Source: Staphylococcus agnetis (GTDB taxonomy: Bacteria; Bacillota; Bacilli; Staphylococcales; Staphylococcaceae). Taken from it: 64,000 bases of DNA. Positions within the stretch are counted from its first letter, which is position 1; every line of letters starts with the position of its first letter. The position numbers and the translations under genes are program-made. Of this stretch, positions 20,519 to 29,849 are shown piece by piece. The stretch lies in NCBI RefSeq assembly GCF_002901865.1, contig NZ_PPQF01000024.1, forward strand, positions 1 through 64,000, in the 5' to 3' direction. The notes under the pieces were generated by a model. The model was not told the DNA's origin, ran no database searches, and was given only the letters and a program-made list of their open reading frames with translations.

Positions 20519-22009
20519 ATGGAGGATTTAAACAATGCATACGTCATAGATGGCAGTATGGTATTTACCTATATATTTATCGCTTTATTCCTATTAAATA
20601 TTTCTTTTGTTTTCACAATTATTTTTATGGAACGTCGAAGCGCAGGCTCAATATGGGCTTGGATTTTAGTCTTATCTTTATTTCCTATTTTAGGGTTCAT
20701 ACTCTATTTACTATTTGGACGTCAAATTCAGCGTAAATCCATTTTTAAAGTGTCAGAAAAAGACCAAAAAGGATTAACTCAGCTTGTCAATCAACAACTC
20801 AAAGCTTAAAAAAATGATCATTTTGATCCTGAAAACCCACATGTAAAAAAATACAAATCAATGATACGTGGGTTGCTTTATAACAATGCTGCCTTTTACA
20901 CGAATCAAAATAAAATTGATGTGCTGCTCGATGGAGAACAAAAATTCAACCAACTTAAAGAAGATATACGCAATGCAAAATCGTATATACATATACAATA
21001 TTACATCTTTCGTAAAGATGCTTTAGGTAAGAGCATTATTGATTTACTTGAAGAGAAGTTGGAAGAAGGTTTAGAAGTCAAAATGCTATATGATGATATT
21101 GGCTCGAAAGGCTTATCTTTAAGAGATTTGAAGTCATTTAAGAAAAAAGGTGGTCTAGTTGAAGCTTTCTTCCCTTCTAAATTACCAGTTATTAATTTTC
21201 GTATGAACAATCGAAATCATCGAAAAATCGTTGTTATAGATGGCAAAATAGGTTATGTTGGTGGATTTAATGTTGGGAATGAGTATTTGGGTTTATCAAA
21301 AAAATTTGGTAATTGGAGAGATACCCATTTAAAAATTGAAGGTGAAGCTGTACACGCCTTACAATTGCGTTTTATTTTAGATTGGAATTCTCAATCATCG
21401 CGTCATGATATTGAACATCATGAAAAATACTTTCCAAAAGTACACCTCCAAAATAATGACAACATAGGTGTTCAAATTGCATCTAGTGGACCGGATGAAT
21501 TTTGGGAGCAGATTAAATATGGATACTTAAAAATGATAAATATGGCAAAAAAAGATATATACATTCAAACACCCTATTTCGTCCCTGACCAATCGTTTAT
21601 AGATGCGTTACAAATCGCCGCTTTAGGTGGCGTGAACGTACATTTAATGATACCGAACAAACCCGATCATCCGTTTGTATATTGGGCGACTTATAAGAAT
21701 GCTGCTTCATTATTAGAGGTCGGTGCGAAAGTTTATCTGTATGAAGATGGTTTCTTACATGCAAAAACATTAACCATCGATGATGAAATCACAAGTGTGG
21801 GTACGACCAATATGGATAATCGCAGTTTCGTCTTAAATTTTGAAGTGAATGCATTTGTATATAACGAAAGTGTCGCAACACAATTACGGGAGAGTTTTGA
21901 GCAAGATTTAAAAAAATGTTCTGTACTTACCCCAGAGCGGTATGCACAACGTAGTCTTGTTATAAAATTTAAAGAGTCAATCAGTCAATTACTTTCACCA
22001 ATTTTATAA
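20519..22009 (+). pseudogene. cls: Cardiolipin synthase, interrupted by one in-frame stop
   Basis: The frame from ATG 20519 (AAAGGAGG upstream) reads 96 codons to TAA at 20807-20809, then continues in the same frame with no other stop to 22009: 495 sense codons, the normal Cls length. The first part holds two membrane helices and [17 protein letters not shown]. The second holds both phospholipase D motifs, HRKIVVID and HAKTLTID. Cls joins two phosphatidylglycerols into cardiolipin in the membrane. The sequence around the stop ([10 protein letters not shown] after it) aligns with intact family members, so this is a point nonsense change, not a frameshift. A catalytic fragment could only arise by reinitiation, near ATG 20861, which has no clear ribosome site. 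Confidence 0.85.
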
Positions 22010-22021
22010 GGAGGATTACCT

Positions 22022-22654
22022 ATGACGGCAAAGCAATGTGAACAAGCCTATCATTATATGGTTCACATACACGGTCAAGATACGACTGGTCATGATATTG
22101 CGCATGTACGACGTGTCGTTTCACTTGCAAAATGTATAGCTCATGATTATGACAATATCAATCATTTTGTTATTGAAATGGCAGCACTACTTCATGACAC
22201 AGTTGATGATAAATTACCACATTCTGAAGCGTGTTCGACACTTTCGTCATTTTTAAAACAAATAGGTGTTTCACCTGAAGAACAACAACATATTATGTAT
22301 ATTATCAATCACATGAGTTTTCGCAAATCCAGAGAAGGTCATTCCTTAAAAACGTTAGAAGCTCAGATTGTTCAAGATGCCGATCGTCTAGATGCCATTG
22401 GTGCTATTGGGATAGCCCGTACGTTTCAATTTGCTGGGCATTTCAATGAACCGATGTGGACCGATGAAATCCCGCATTCAGATTTATCACGCATTGATTT
22501 AACTACCATTCAACCTTCTGCAATCAAACATTTCTATGAAAAATTATTGAAACTTAAAGATTTAATGAATACGCCTAAAGGTAAAGAAATAGCACTTGAA
22601 CGACATAAATTTTTAGAATTGTTTTTAAAACAATTCTTTGATGAATGGGTCTAA
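22022..22654 (+). CDS. HD-domain phosphohydrolase
   Basis: 210 aa. The HD metal-binding residues are visible in order: His in HDIAHVRRV, the HD pair in AALLHDTVDDKL, and Asp in VQDADRLDAIGAIGIARTF, as in YpgQ/YedJ-type hydrolases that cleave (deoxy)nucleoside triphosphates. The true substrate is not known. The ATG has AAGGAGG upstream and lies 12 bp after the cls stop, so it is cotranscribed with cls. A terminator follows at 22659. Confidence 0.85.
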   Translation: MTAKQCEQAYHYMVHIHGQDTTGHDIAHVRRVVSLAKCIAHDYDNINHFVIEMAALLHDTVDDKLPHSEACSTLSSFLKQIGVSPEEQQHIMYIINHMSFRKSREGHSLKTLEAQIVQDADRLDAIGAIGIARTFQFAGHFNEPMWTDEIPHSDLSRIDLTTIQPSAIKHFYEKLLKLKDLMNTPKGKEIALERHKFLELFLKQFFDEWV

Positions 22655-22658
22655 AAAA

Positions 22659-22700
22659 ATAACCATCTCACCGTAAAAGGTAAGATGGTTATTTTTTGTA
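22659..22700 (+). terminator. Bidirectional terminator between the HD gene and yidC
   Basis: The arms AACCATCTCACC and GGTAAGATGGTT pair with one mismatch. A and T tracts flank both sides (AAAAAAAT at left, ATTTTTTG at right), so it can end both converging transcripts. Confidence 0.8.
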
Positions 22701-22701
22701 A

Positions 22702-23568
22702 TTATTTTTTCTTCTTTTTAGATACGACTTGCGTATTTTTACCTGTTTTCTTATTCGCTTTTTTTTCTTCTTCGAATTTGCGAATCATCGGTGCAACTTC
22801 TTCTAGCGCTTTTTTACCGTAAATCTTGTTTGCAACGTATGTTTGTACCACTAGGAATGCCGCAGAAACAGACCAATATAAGCCCAATGCTGCTGCAGAA
22901 CTAAATGAGATCCAAACAATCATTATTGGTGAGATAATCATCATCATGATTGCCATTTGACGTTGCTCTGGTGGCATATGCATACTTGAAACATAGGCTT
23001 GAATGAAGTATAACACACCGGCAATAATCGTAATCCAAATATCAGGTTTATCCAATTGGAACCATAAGAAGTCAGAGAATTTAGTAATACCGCCACCTGA
23101 AGGATATTTTAAAACAAAGAATAAAGCCATGACAATCGGCATTTGCAAAATAAGTGGAAGACATCCTAACATACTTGCAACTGGGTTCATGTCATATTTT
23201 TTATATACTTTCGATACTTCTTGTTGAGCAGCAATTCTATCTTCTGCTGTGCGTGCACGTTTCATTTTTTCTTGCGCAGCAGTCATCTCTGGTTTTGCTA
23301 TTTTCATTTTTTCACGCATCATGTGCATGTTTTTATAGTTTGACAACATGAATGGGAGTAATACGATACGTACTACAAGAACGATAATAACGATGGCTAA
23401 ACCATAGTTATTATTTAAATGATCACCTAGCCAATGGATAAGTTGATCCATTGGGGAAACAAACGTGTTGTAAAAGAAGCCAGTACGATTTTCAGGCTTG
23501 CTATAATCACATCCAGCTAATAACAGAACGACCCCTAATAGTGTCGCCAATAGCGCTTTGTTCTTCAT
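22702..23568 (-). CDS. yidC: Membrane protein insertase YidC (lipoprotein)
   Basis: 288 aa from the ATG at 23568 (AGAGGTGG upstream). A lipoprotein signal peptide ends in LLAGC at Cys20. Five membrane segments follow, with the conserved hydrophilic hairpin between them ([18 protein letters not shown]). The tail is strongly basic ([17 protein letters not shown]) for ribosome contact. It inserts membrane proteins, including subunits of ATP synthase encoded at 31.9-38.9 kb. A 60-residue extension upstream is an artefact of an open frame. Confidence 0.95.
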   Translation of the reverse strand: MKNKALLATLLGVVLLLAGCDYSKPENRTGFFYNTFVSPMDQLIHWLGDHLNNNYGLAIVIIVLVVRIVLLPFMLSNYKNMHMMREKMKIAKPEMTAAQEKMKRARTAEDRIAAQQEVSKVYKKYDMNPVASMLGCLPLILQMPIVMALFFVLKYPSGGGITKFSDFLWFQLDKPDIWITIIAGVLYFIQAYVSSMHMPPEQRQMAIMMMIISPIMIVWISFSSAAALGLYWSVSAAFLVVQTYVANKIYGKKALEEVAPMIRKFEEEKKANKKTGKNTQVVSKKKKK

Positions 23569-23656
23569 TTTTCCACCTCTAAAGATATATTCACATAAAT
23601 GATATTTTATCACACATCTGAGTTGTGTGGAAACATAAACAAAAATAAAAATGATT

Positions 23657-24295
23657 TTAGTTGAAATACTGTAAATATCGTGACACAGTATTTTCAATAT
23701 TTGCGCTATGTGTGATGGACGAAATCGTAGCAATGCCATCTGCACCATTCTTTTTCAATGATGCAACGTTTTCTTCGGTTATGCCACCAATGGCGACGAT
23801 TGGTATCGATTCATCATAATTACGCATACGACGAATCATTTCTACGCCTCCAGGTTGTTTGGCATCTCTCTTGGTTGACGTTTGATATACGGGGCCGACA
23901 CCTATATAATCAACGTGCGTTAAATCAGATTGATCATACTCTTGAAAATTACTGATACTTAATCCAATAATTTTATTATGACTTCTACTAATAAAGGATT
24001 CAATTTTGGCATCATCTTGGCCTACATGAATACCATCAGCACCAATTTTTAAAGCTAGTTCTACATCATCGTTAACTATAAACGGTACATGATACGCATT
24101 ACAAAGTTTCATTAAAGCAATTGCTTCTTGTTCCTTATCCTCCCCTTTTAAAGATGAAGGTCCTTTTTCTCGAAATTGAAACATTGTAATCCCCGCTTCA
24201 AGCGCTACCTTTAGTATCTCTTGTAAAGTCCCTTTTTTTACATCTTGCGTACCAGCTATAAAATAAACACGTAATTGTTCCCTTTCAAACTTCAT
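23657..24295 (-). CDS. thiE: Thiamine phosphate synthase ThiE
   Basis: 212 aa TIM-barrel enzyme coupling hydroxymethylpyrimidine diphosphate to thiazole phosphate. Family motifs: FQFREKG (about 40), [11 protein letters not shown] (about 88), [15 protein letters not shown] (about 132) and [10 protein letters not shown] near the C-terminus. It overlaps thiM by 4 bp (ATGA) and is last in the tenA-thiD-thiM-thiE operon controlled by the TPP riboswitch at 26654-26740. Confidence 0.96.
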   Translation of the reverse strand: MKFEREQLRVYFIAGTQDVKKGTLQEILKVALEAGITMFQFREKGPSSLKGEDKEQEAIALMKLCNAYHVPFIVNDDVELALKIGADGIHVGQDDAKIESFISRSHNKIIGLSISNFQEYDQSDLTHVDYIGVGPVYQTSTKRDAKQPGGVEMIRRMRNYDESIPIVAIGGITEENVASLKKNGADGIATISSITHSANIENTVSRYLQYFN

Positions 24296-25089
24296 GTTTC
24301 TTTCACTTCTCTCTTTTTAATTTCCTGGTGATAGGATGCATCATCTACTTGATTTAAAGCATTAATAAATGACACTAAGAATGTTCCTGGTAAATCTGCC
24401 CCTAAACTTAGCTCTGCATGTTCAGCCGCTATGTTATATATTGAGACTGCTTCAATTAAAGCTTCAATATTAGGATGTTTTTGTCGTAATAAAAATGATG
24501 CAACTACGGCACCTAATAAACACCCTGCGCCAGTGATTTTAGTTAATAAAGGTGAACCGTTAGTGAGTTCAATGATTTGATGGTCTTGCACAATGACATC
24601 ATTTTTTCCAGTAACGATAATGGCTGCATTGTATTTTTCATACGCTTTTAAAGCAATCTGAACATGATCTATATTTGCAGCGCTATCCGTCCCCTTCATC
24701 GTCGTTTCCGCATCAACTAATGTAAGTATTTCTGAGGCATTACCTTTAATCACATCGACATCAACTTGATTTAAAAATTGTTGGCAGTAGTCTTTACGAA
24801 ATTGTGAGGCACCCACAGCAACAGGATCAAACACTATAGGAACCCCTAAATCATTCGCTTGTTTTGCTATTTCTAACATATCAGCCCCAGTTTGACGTGT
24901 CAGCGTTCCAATGTTGATTAATAATCCTTCTGTGACTTTAAAAAAATCTTTTGCTTCTTCAGGTGCCTCACTCATTGCAGGACTTGCACCTATAGATAGT
25001 AAGCCGTTAGCCGTAAAATTTTTAACAACATCATTCGTATAACAGACGATGAGTGGGTTTGTCTCTCTCACTTTGGATAAATAACTCAA
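24292..25089 (-). CDS. thiM: Hydroxyethylthiazole kinase ThiM
   Basis: 265 aa ribokinase-fold salvage kinase for the thiazole half of thiamine. Markers: [20 protein letters not shown] (substrate-binding N-terminal part), [10 protein letters not shown], and the anion hole with catalytic Cys, [10 protein letters not shown]. The TTG at 25089 is preferred: it follows the thiD stop by 1 nt and has AAAGGTTGGG upstream. A longer reading from 25122 lies within thiD and is unlike the family. Confidence 0.93.
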   Translation of the reverse strand: MSYLSKVRETNPLIVCYTNDVVKNFTANGLLSIGASPAMSEAPEEAKDFFKVTEGLLINIGTLTRQTGADMLEIAKQANDLGVPIVFDPVAVGASQFRKDYCQQFLNQVDVDVIKGNASEILTLVDAETTMKGTDSAANIDHVQIALKAYEKYNAAIIVTGKNDVIVQDHQIIELTNGSPLLTKITGAGCLLGAVVASFLLRQKHPNIEALIEAVSIYNIAAEHAELSLGADLPGTFLVSFINALNQVDDASYHQEIKKREVKET

Positions 25090-25090
25090 T

Positions 25091-25897
25091 TTAATCCCAA
25101 CCTTTCTCCCGTTGATAAGCAAAATGATTTACAGGGCCTCTTCCTTTACCTATTTCTGGTGTATATTGAATGGCTTTAGAAATAAAATTTTTCGCTTTAG
25201 CTACTGCATCAATTATGGATTTACCTTTAGCTAATTCTGCCGTTATCACAGCTGAAAATGTACACCCAGTTCCATGCGTGTGTCGTGTAGGGAAACGTTC
25301 ACTTGTAAATTGTGTTACCCCATCTTTAGTCACGAGATAATCTGTAGCATTACCCTTTAAATGCCCCCCTTTTAAAACGACACCTTTAGCACCAATATCT
25401 TTAATAAAAAACTGGCCAGCTTTAAACAAAGCCGTTTCCGTATCTAACGTCATTTGCGTTATTTCTTCGGCTTCGGGTATGTTGGGTGTGGCAACATCTG
25501 CTAATGGTAAAAGTGTTGATTTTAAATCTCGACGGACCTGTTCAGACATTAAGGCATCGCCACTTTTTGCCACCATCACAGGATCTATGACGTATGGTAT
25601 CGTACTTTTTTTAACATACGATGCTATTAACGCCATCATTTCAGGTGTTGGAATCATACCTGTTTTCATCGCATGTGGTGGCGCGTCCATAAAAATACTC
25701 TCGAGTTGTTCTTCAAGCCACGACGTATCTAAGTTGTGTATATGTTGTACACCTAAGGAATTTTGAGCAACAATACTCGTGATTGCTGCCATGCCATAAA
25801 CCCCACATGCATGAAATGATTTTAAATCAGCCATGACGCCTGCGCCCCCTGATGGATCCGTGCCAGCGATGGTTAACGCAATATTCAGCTTATTCAT
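25091..25897 (-). CDS. thiD: Hydroxymethylpyrimidine/phosphomethylpyrimidine kinase ThiD
   Basis: 268 aa from the ATG at 25897 (GGAGGAGA upstream). Ribokinase-fold kinase phosphorylating HMP and HMP-P. Markers: [15 protein letters not shown] at the N-terminus, [15 protein letters not shown] mid-protein, and HGTGCTFSA with the catalytic Cys region near residue 210. It overlaps tenA by 8 bp and nearly touches thiM, showing tight translational coupling. Confidence 0.95.
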   Translation of the reverse strand: MNKLNIALTIAGTDPSGGAGVMADLKSFHACGVYGMAAITSIVAQNSLGVQHIHNLDTSWLEEQLESIFMDAPPHAMKTGMIPTPEMMALIASYVKKSTIPYVIDPVMVAKSGDALMSEQVRRDLKSTLLPLADVATPNIPEAEEITQMTLDTETALFKAGQFFIKDIGAKGVVLKGGHLKGNATDYLVTKDGVTQFTSERFPTRHTHGTGCTFSAVITAELAKGKSIIDAVAKAKNFISKAIQYTPEIGKGRGPVNHFAYQREKGWD

Positions 25898-26579
25898 ATG
25901 TCTCTCCTCCAAATGCCCAATGTTCTTGTGTATATGCCATATTAAAGAAATTACGTTCATGGACAGTACTTTCTAAAAAATTTCTCTTTAATTGTTGTTG
26001 TGCGTTATTTGATGTATTCTCTGCACAATGATTTAACCAATGATCAATATGATTCATTAAATCATCCATACCTTTTGCATAAAATTCAAACCACGCTTTA
26101 AGTGGATGGTTAGAGGAAAAATGATGTTCACGCATCGCGCGTTGACCAATTTGTTGGTAAACATATGGGCATGGTGCCATTGCAGCAATTGTATATGCGA
26201 CATCATCAAAATGATACGCATTAAAATACATATGTTTAATATAATGATCTGCTGTTGGATACCATTCGCCTTCTTGAATAATTTCATTATATGATAAATT
26301 TACATAATCTGCGAGAATACGATGTGCGTCAACTTCACCTGACGATGCAAAAATAATTTGTTCTGTAAGAAATTGAATCTCTTCTTTTGAATCTACCTTA
26401 GGTATTAACAAAGCATAAATTTTAGCAAACTCAAATAAATAGCGTGCGTCTGCCTTTAGATAATGTTGAATTGCATTTTTAGAGATATCCCCCTTTAACA
26501 TACCTTGAATAAAGCCATCATGGTAAATCGCATCAATGATAGGTTGTGCCTCTTGCTTTAGATTTTCAGAAAATGACAT
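25890..26579 (-). CDS. tenA: Aminopyrimidine aminohydrolase TenA (thiaminase II)
   Basis: 229 aa all-helical TenA protein that hydrolyses aminopyrimidine breakdown products of thiamine for salvage. The nucleophile Cys is in APCPYVYQQIG (about 135), and the C-terminal Glu region is ESTVHERNFFNMAY. The ATG at 26579 has AAAGGAGA upstream. First gene after the TPP riboswitch. No de novo thiamine gene such as thiC is present here, so the operon reads as a salvage pathway. Confidence 0.95.
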   Translation of the reverse strand: MSFSENLKQEAQPIIDAIYHDGFIQGMLKGDISKNAIQHYLKADARYLFEFAKIYALLIPKVDSKEEIQFLTEQIIFASSGEVDAHRILADYVNLSYNEIIQEGEWYPTADHYIKHMYFNAYHFDDVAYTIAAMAPCPYVYQQIGQRAMREHHFSSNHPLKAWFEFYAKGMDDLMNHIDHWLNHCAENTSNNAQQQLKRNFLESTVHERNFFNMAYTQEHWAFGGETYE

Positions 26580-26597
26580 AATAATCTCCTTTCTCAA

Positions 26598-26624
26598 TAA
26601 AAAAGACTACTAAAAATAGTAGCC
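26598..26624 (-). terminator. Riboswitch-controlled terminator upstream of tenA
   Basis: On the minus strand GGCTACTA (26617-26624) pairs with TAGTAGTC (26605-26612), one G-U, followed by TTTTTT. It lies between the TPP aptamer and the tenA start, as the expression platform. Confidence 0.88.
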
Positions 26625-26653
26625 TAGTCATTATTAAAAGGATTTAATGCCTA

Positions 26654-26740
26654 CGCTACTTCCCTACGTTAGTGTTAACTATATCAGGTTCAAAGGGTCC
26701 GAATGTAATTCATCTCAGCCATATGGCTCCCCTAGTAGTC
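26654..26740 (-). ncRNA. TPP riboswitch (THI element)
   Basis: The minus strand contains the conserved THI-box parts: GGGGAGCC, GGCTGAGATG, ACCCTTTGAACCTGAT and GTAGGGAAGTAG. The 5-prime segment GACTACTA (26733-26740) can pair perfectly with TAGTAGTC of the terminator as an antiterminator, but also forms aptamer stem P1 (CTACT/AGTAG). TPP binding should favour P1 and hence termination, switching the tenA-thiDME operon off. Confidence 0.95.
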
Positions 26741-26787
26741 TTTGTATTATTTAATAACAACGTAACAAAACACTTTACAAATAGCAA

Positions 26788-26815
26788 TAAAAAAAGCACC
26801 GACATATGTCGATGC
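26788..26815 (-). terminator. Terminator after the LysM protein gene
   Basis: On the minus strand GCATCGACAT pairs with ATGTCGGTGC (26796-26815, one G-U) and is followed by TTTTTTTATTG. It lies 12 bp past the stop codon. Confidence 0.85.
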
Positions 26816-26827
26816 GTTTGATGTTGT

Positions 26828-27571
26828 TTACCACCATCCGTTAGCTAAACGGAATTGAATTGCACGGTCTACAGAACCATAGCGTGAATTTGCATAATTA
26901 ATCATACCTTGCGTTTGAGTAGCTACACTACCTGTACCCCAAGCTTCTTTCGTTTGACCTAATCCTCTGTAACCATAAGGGCTTACAATGTTAGGGTTAC
27001 CACCTGATTCTGGCATAACGATAGAATTCCACATCGCTGCTGTACCACCAGCATTAATAAATTGTTGATATACAGATCCTGAACCGGCTGTAGTTCTTGG
27101 TGCTTGATAGCTAGAAGTTGTTTGTGTTTGAACATTTGAATATGAAGACGCTGAATATTGTGCTACAGGTGCAGCGTACGTTTCATAAGATTGTGTTGAT
27201 GTGTATTGAGTAGGAGCTGTATAGTAAGCAGCTGCATTGTATGATGACGTGTTATATGTAGTCGTATGATATGCAGTTGGTAAAATAAAATCTTGTGTCG
27301 CATGGTTACCATGTGCTGCAGCCGCAGCTTCAGTCACGTATAATTTCTCTCCTGCAATAATTAAATCAGACTCTAAGTTATTCCATGTTTTTAATTGTTC
27401 TACAGTAACATCATATTTTTTTGCAATTTTATTTAAAGTGTCACCCCATTGAATCACATGGACACCTTCTTGAATTTGTAATTGATCTTGATTTGCTGCT
27501 TCAGCATTAGTAGCAAATTGTGCTGCCGCTAATAAACCTACTGTTGATGTTGCTAAAAGTAATTTTTTCAT
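26828..27571 (-). CDS. Secreted LysM protein with lytic transglycosylase-like C-terminus (SceD/IsaA-like)
   Basis: 247 aa. A Sec signal peptide ends near TNAEA-A (residue 25). One LysM peptidoglycan-binding domain follows (HVIQWGDTLNKIAKKYDVT ... NLESDLIIAGEKLYV, about 38-80), then a Ser/Thr/Tyr-rich low-complexity linker (about 95-165), then a lysozyme-like domain with the likely catalytic Glu in VMPESGGNP and the ending SRYGSVDRAIQF...NGWW. It should cleave cell-wall glycan strands. In S. aureus the gene after tenA is sceD, which to my memory has no LysM. A WalR box lies upstream at 27680-27695. Confidence 0.88.
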   Translation of the reverse strand: MKKLLLATSTVGLLAAAQFATNAEAANQDQLQIQEGVHVIQWGDTLNKIAKKYDVTVEQLKTWNNLESDLIIAGEKLYVTEAAAAAHGNHATQDFILPTAYHTTTYNTSSYNAAAYYTAPTQYTSTQSYETYAAPVAQYSASSYSNVQTQTTSSYQAPRTTAGSGSVYQQFINAGGTAAMWNSIVMPESGGNPNIVSPYGYRGLGQTKEAWGTGSVATQTQGMINYANSRYGSVDRAIQFRLANGWW

Positions 27572-27679
27572 TTAGTAATCCTCCAGTAATTGGTATAAAA
27601 ATTTGTTATGTTCACAAATAATATAGCACCAGTCTTTTTCAATCACATGACAAAAATATTAAATTAACGCCCATTTATA

Positions 27680-27695
27680 TTACAAAACCATTACA
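27680..27695 (-). promoter_or_regulatory. WalR-binding box upstream of the LysM/transglycosylase gene
   Basis: On the minus strand TGTAATGGTTTTGTAA is an exact match to the WalR (YycF) direct-repeat consensus TGTWA-N6-TGTWA. It lies about 110 bp upstream of the start codon. WalR activates autolysin genes in staphylococci, which fits the product. Confidence 0.75.
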
Positions 27696-28184
27696 ATTAG
27701 GTTGTTGCATGTAACGATTCAACTCATAAATGATTACAAAAAATAAAATTCTCATTAAATAAATCCGTTTAATCACTTAAATGGCAAACAGTTACTTAAG
27801 ATGTAATGATATAGAAATAAAATCAAGATCAACATCGTATTTGTATCCTAAAAGCCTCCAATACTTATAATCATAAATATTGGAGACTTGATAGGGTTAG
27901 TTCACAGTGGCAACACATTTAAAATATTGAGTAATAAATATACGTTGTTTTGAAAAAGTAAATATATGAAATAACATAAACGAGGGGTTATCATCTGTGA
28001 CTTATATACGAATAATTCATATACGTCAACTTGATATAACAGTGATTGTAAGGATGTAGCTGTGTTGAGAAAATATCTTATTGGATACATTGGGTGGAAG
28101 ATAAAAACTAAATTTAATTGGAGTTATTATAAGTTAGATAAAATAAATATGGAGTGTGTGATTGGATTTCAGACAAATTGAATA
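27696..28184. other. AT-rich gap without a convincing gene
   Basis: About 490 bp between the WalR box region and the ssb paralogue. I see one small hairpin (CTCCAATA/TATTGGAG, about 27856-27883) and a weak 62-codon frame on the minus strand with no ribosome site or known family. No promoter or RNA family is recognisable. It may be decayed sequence. Confidence 0.4.
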
Positions 28185-28538
28185 TTAATCATTGGACAAA
28201 TTTGAATTTAGGGATGGTTTTAATAACGGATGAGATGAAAGGTTCTGAATGTGTGCAATCACCAATTCTGTAGTGTACCGCCATTCGCCTTCTTTTTCGT
28301 ATCTCCTTGATTGGATATGTCCGTTGAGAGCGATGAGATCGTCATGTTGGTAAAAATCATGAATCGATTGAGCGATAGCACCAAAAGCTTTACAATTTAG
28401 AAAATCATAAATTGGCTTATCTTGCTTACTTTTGTAGTCACGTTCAATTTTAATTGTAAAAGTAACAAATGGAGTATCATGCGTATCATAATAATTAGGA
28501 GATTTTATAATGATACCGATTGCTTGAAACTGGTTGAT
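28185..28538 (-). CDS. ssb: Single-stranded DNA-binding protein paralogue with non-canonical start
   Basis: About 117 aa OB-fold SSB-like protein. Recognisable parts: a beta strand start INQFQAIGIII, TPFVTFTIKIERDYKSK, YDFLNCKAFGAIAQSI, LIALNGHIQSRRYEKEGEWRY and TELVIAHIQNLS. The tail ends LNSNLSND without the acidic DDIPF interaction peptide of the main SSB, so it is an accessory form. The near-perfect ribosome site AGAGAGGAGGTGA is followed 8 nt later by ATC (28536-28538), where a start codon is expected. An ATG at 28571 lies upstream of that site and has no ribosome site of its own. The coordinates follow the ATC reading. Confidence 0.7.
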   Translation of the reverse strand: MNQFQAIGIIIKSPNYYDTHDTPFVTFTIKIERDYKSKQDKPIYDFLNCKAFGAIAQSIHDFYQHDDLIALNGHIQSRRYEKEGEWRYTTELVIAHIQNLSSHPLLKPSLNSNLSND

Positions 28539-28736
28539 CGTTGTCACCTCCTCTCTTGATGTATATAGCATACGCGTTGCACCGAATCTAAGGCAAGCCT
28601 AATAATATTAAATTTATACCTGTTACACCCTCAATTTTTATAAAGATTTTGGAATTTCCATAAAGAATTAAGTTATAATAAACTATAAATGAACATATTT
28701 CGTAAAGTTGAAAAAAGTTTTGAGGGGGTTGCATCA

Positions 28737-29177
28737 ATGAAGACATTTAAAGCAGTACGCTTTCAAATTGTTACGGAAAATGGCACAGTGACAGAATACG
28801 AATTAAAAGACGGCGTGATAATAAATAAAGAAAACAGTGGTACGGGATGGTTATTAGAAGTGGTTATCTCTGATATTCACCTTGAAGAAATGGAAGCTTA
28901 TATGGCATCAGAAACATTATTAGATATTAGAGTTGTCATTACGAGACCATCAAATGATCCAGCCTTATTCGATGCAACGATTAAACATATTACCCCACTT
29001 AAAGATACCATTTCAATTGTATTTGAATGTCATATTTACACATTACGTCAAGTTTATGCTGAAAATTTATTAGAACAACTCGTTGGTGAAGGCCTTGAAG
29101 GTGAAGCGCTCATTAAAACGTTTAACCGAATGATGCAATCCAAACCAAGACTTAAAGATGAACGCCAAGAAGACTAA
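28737..29177 (+). CDS. YwpF-like family protein
   Basis: 146 aa from the ATG at 28737 (GAGGGGGTTG upstream); the frame is open back to 28689 but without a ribosome site. It matches YwpF-like proteins of staphylococci and Bacillus, which lie next to ssb and fabZ genes. No catalytic motif, membrane segment or signal is visible; the sequence is an alternation of beta strands (FKAVRFQIVTENG, GWLLEVVISD) ending in an acidic-basic tail. Function is unknown. A terminator follows at 29210. Confidence 0.82.
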   Translation: MKTFKAVRFQIVTENGTVTEYELKDGVIINKENSGTGWLLEVVISDIHLEEMEAYMASETLLDIRVVITRPSNDPALFDATIKHITPLKDTISIVFECHIYTLRQVYAENLLEQLVGEGLEGEALIKTFNRMMQSKPRLKDERQED

Positions 29178-29209
29178 AGAAGACATTATCCATTTGCAAT
29201 ATCCTATAT

Positions 29210-29240
29210 AGCCACACATGATTGAATTTCATGTGTGGCT
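29210..29240 (+). terminator. Terminator after ywpF
   Basis: The perfect 12-bp stem AGCCACACATGA/TCATGTGTGGCT has a 7-nt loop and is followed by TTTTAATT on the plus strand, 32 bp past the stop codon. Confidence 0.85.
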
Positions 29241-29366
29241 TTTAATTAATGCTCATTTGATGTACATGATATTCTAGACTTGTTGTTTTTTACTCTTATT
29301 AAATTTTTAATATTAATGACTTTTACGATTTAACATCATTATTATCTTAATTTTAGAAAAAACTAT

Positions 29367-29403
29367 AAAAAAGCGGAACTGTAGTCCACACAGTCTCCGC
29401 TTT
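29367..29403 (-). terminator. Terminator after fabZ
   Basis: On the minus strand AAAGCGGA-GACTGT pairs with ACAGT-TCCGCTTT (one bulge), followed by TTTTTTAT. It lies 5 bp past the fabZ stop. Confidence 0.85.
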
Positions 29404-29408
29404 ACAAA

Positions 29409-29849
29409 TTATTGAGGGTCTTGTAATGCAAACGTTAATTCGCATTGACAAGCCACTTGCCCATTTACGGTAGCCTTAGCTGTCCCTTTACCGATTGGCC
29501 CTTTAATTTTCGTAATTTCTACTTCTAATTTTAGAGTATCTCCTGGCACCACTTGTTTTTTAAAGCGACATTTATCGATACCTGCAAATAAAGCTAATTT
29601 ACCTTTATTCTCTTCACTATTTAACATAGCTACAGCACCAGTTTGTGCAAGTGCCTCTGTAATCAATACGCCTGGCATCACAGCATAATTCGGAAAATGA
29701 CCTTGGAAAAAAGGTTCATTACCGGAAACCTGCTTAATTCCTACACAACGTTGACCTGGCTCATACTCAACCACTTTATCAATAAGCAAAAATGGCTGAC
29801 GATGTGGAATAATTTGTTTGATTTCATTGTAGTCGAAAATAGTTTCCAT
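29409..29849 (-). CDS. fabZ: 3-hydroxyacyl-[acyl-carrier-protein] dehydratase FabZ
   Basis: 146 aa hot-dog-fold dehydratase of fatty acid elongation. The catalytic His is in [11 protein letters not shown] (about residue 50) and the catalytic Glu in LITEALAQ (about 64). The ATG at 29849 overlaps the stop of the preceding small gene (TAATG) and has TTGGAGGC upstream; a longer frame to 29888 is not family-like. It is the last gene of a murA-epuA-fabZ group. Confidence 0.96.
   Translation of the reverse strand: METIFDYNEIKQIIPHRQPFLLIDKVVEYEPGQRCVGIKQVSGNEPFFQGHFPNYAVMPGVLITEALAQTGAVAMLNSEENKGKLALFAGIDKCRFKKQVVPGDTLKLEVEITKIKGPIGKGTAKATVNGQVACQCELTFALQDPQ

Noticed and set aside
20807-20809. TAA in cls as a recoded amino acid
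   Set aside because: TAA is not used for selenocysteine or pyrrolysine and no recoding structure is seen; a nonsense change or sequencing error is simpler.
27902-28090. 62-codon minus-strand frame in the gap before the ssb paralogue
   Set aside because: No ribosome site, no family, and composition as expected of random AT-rich sequence; kept only as part of the gap description.
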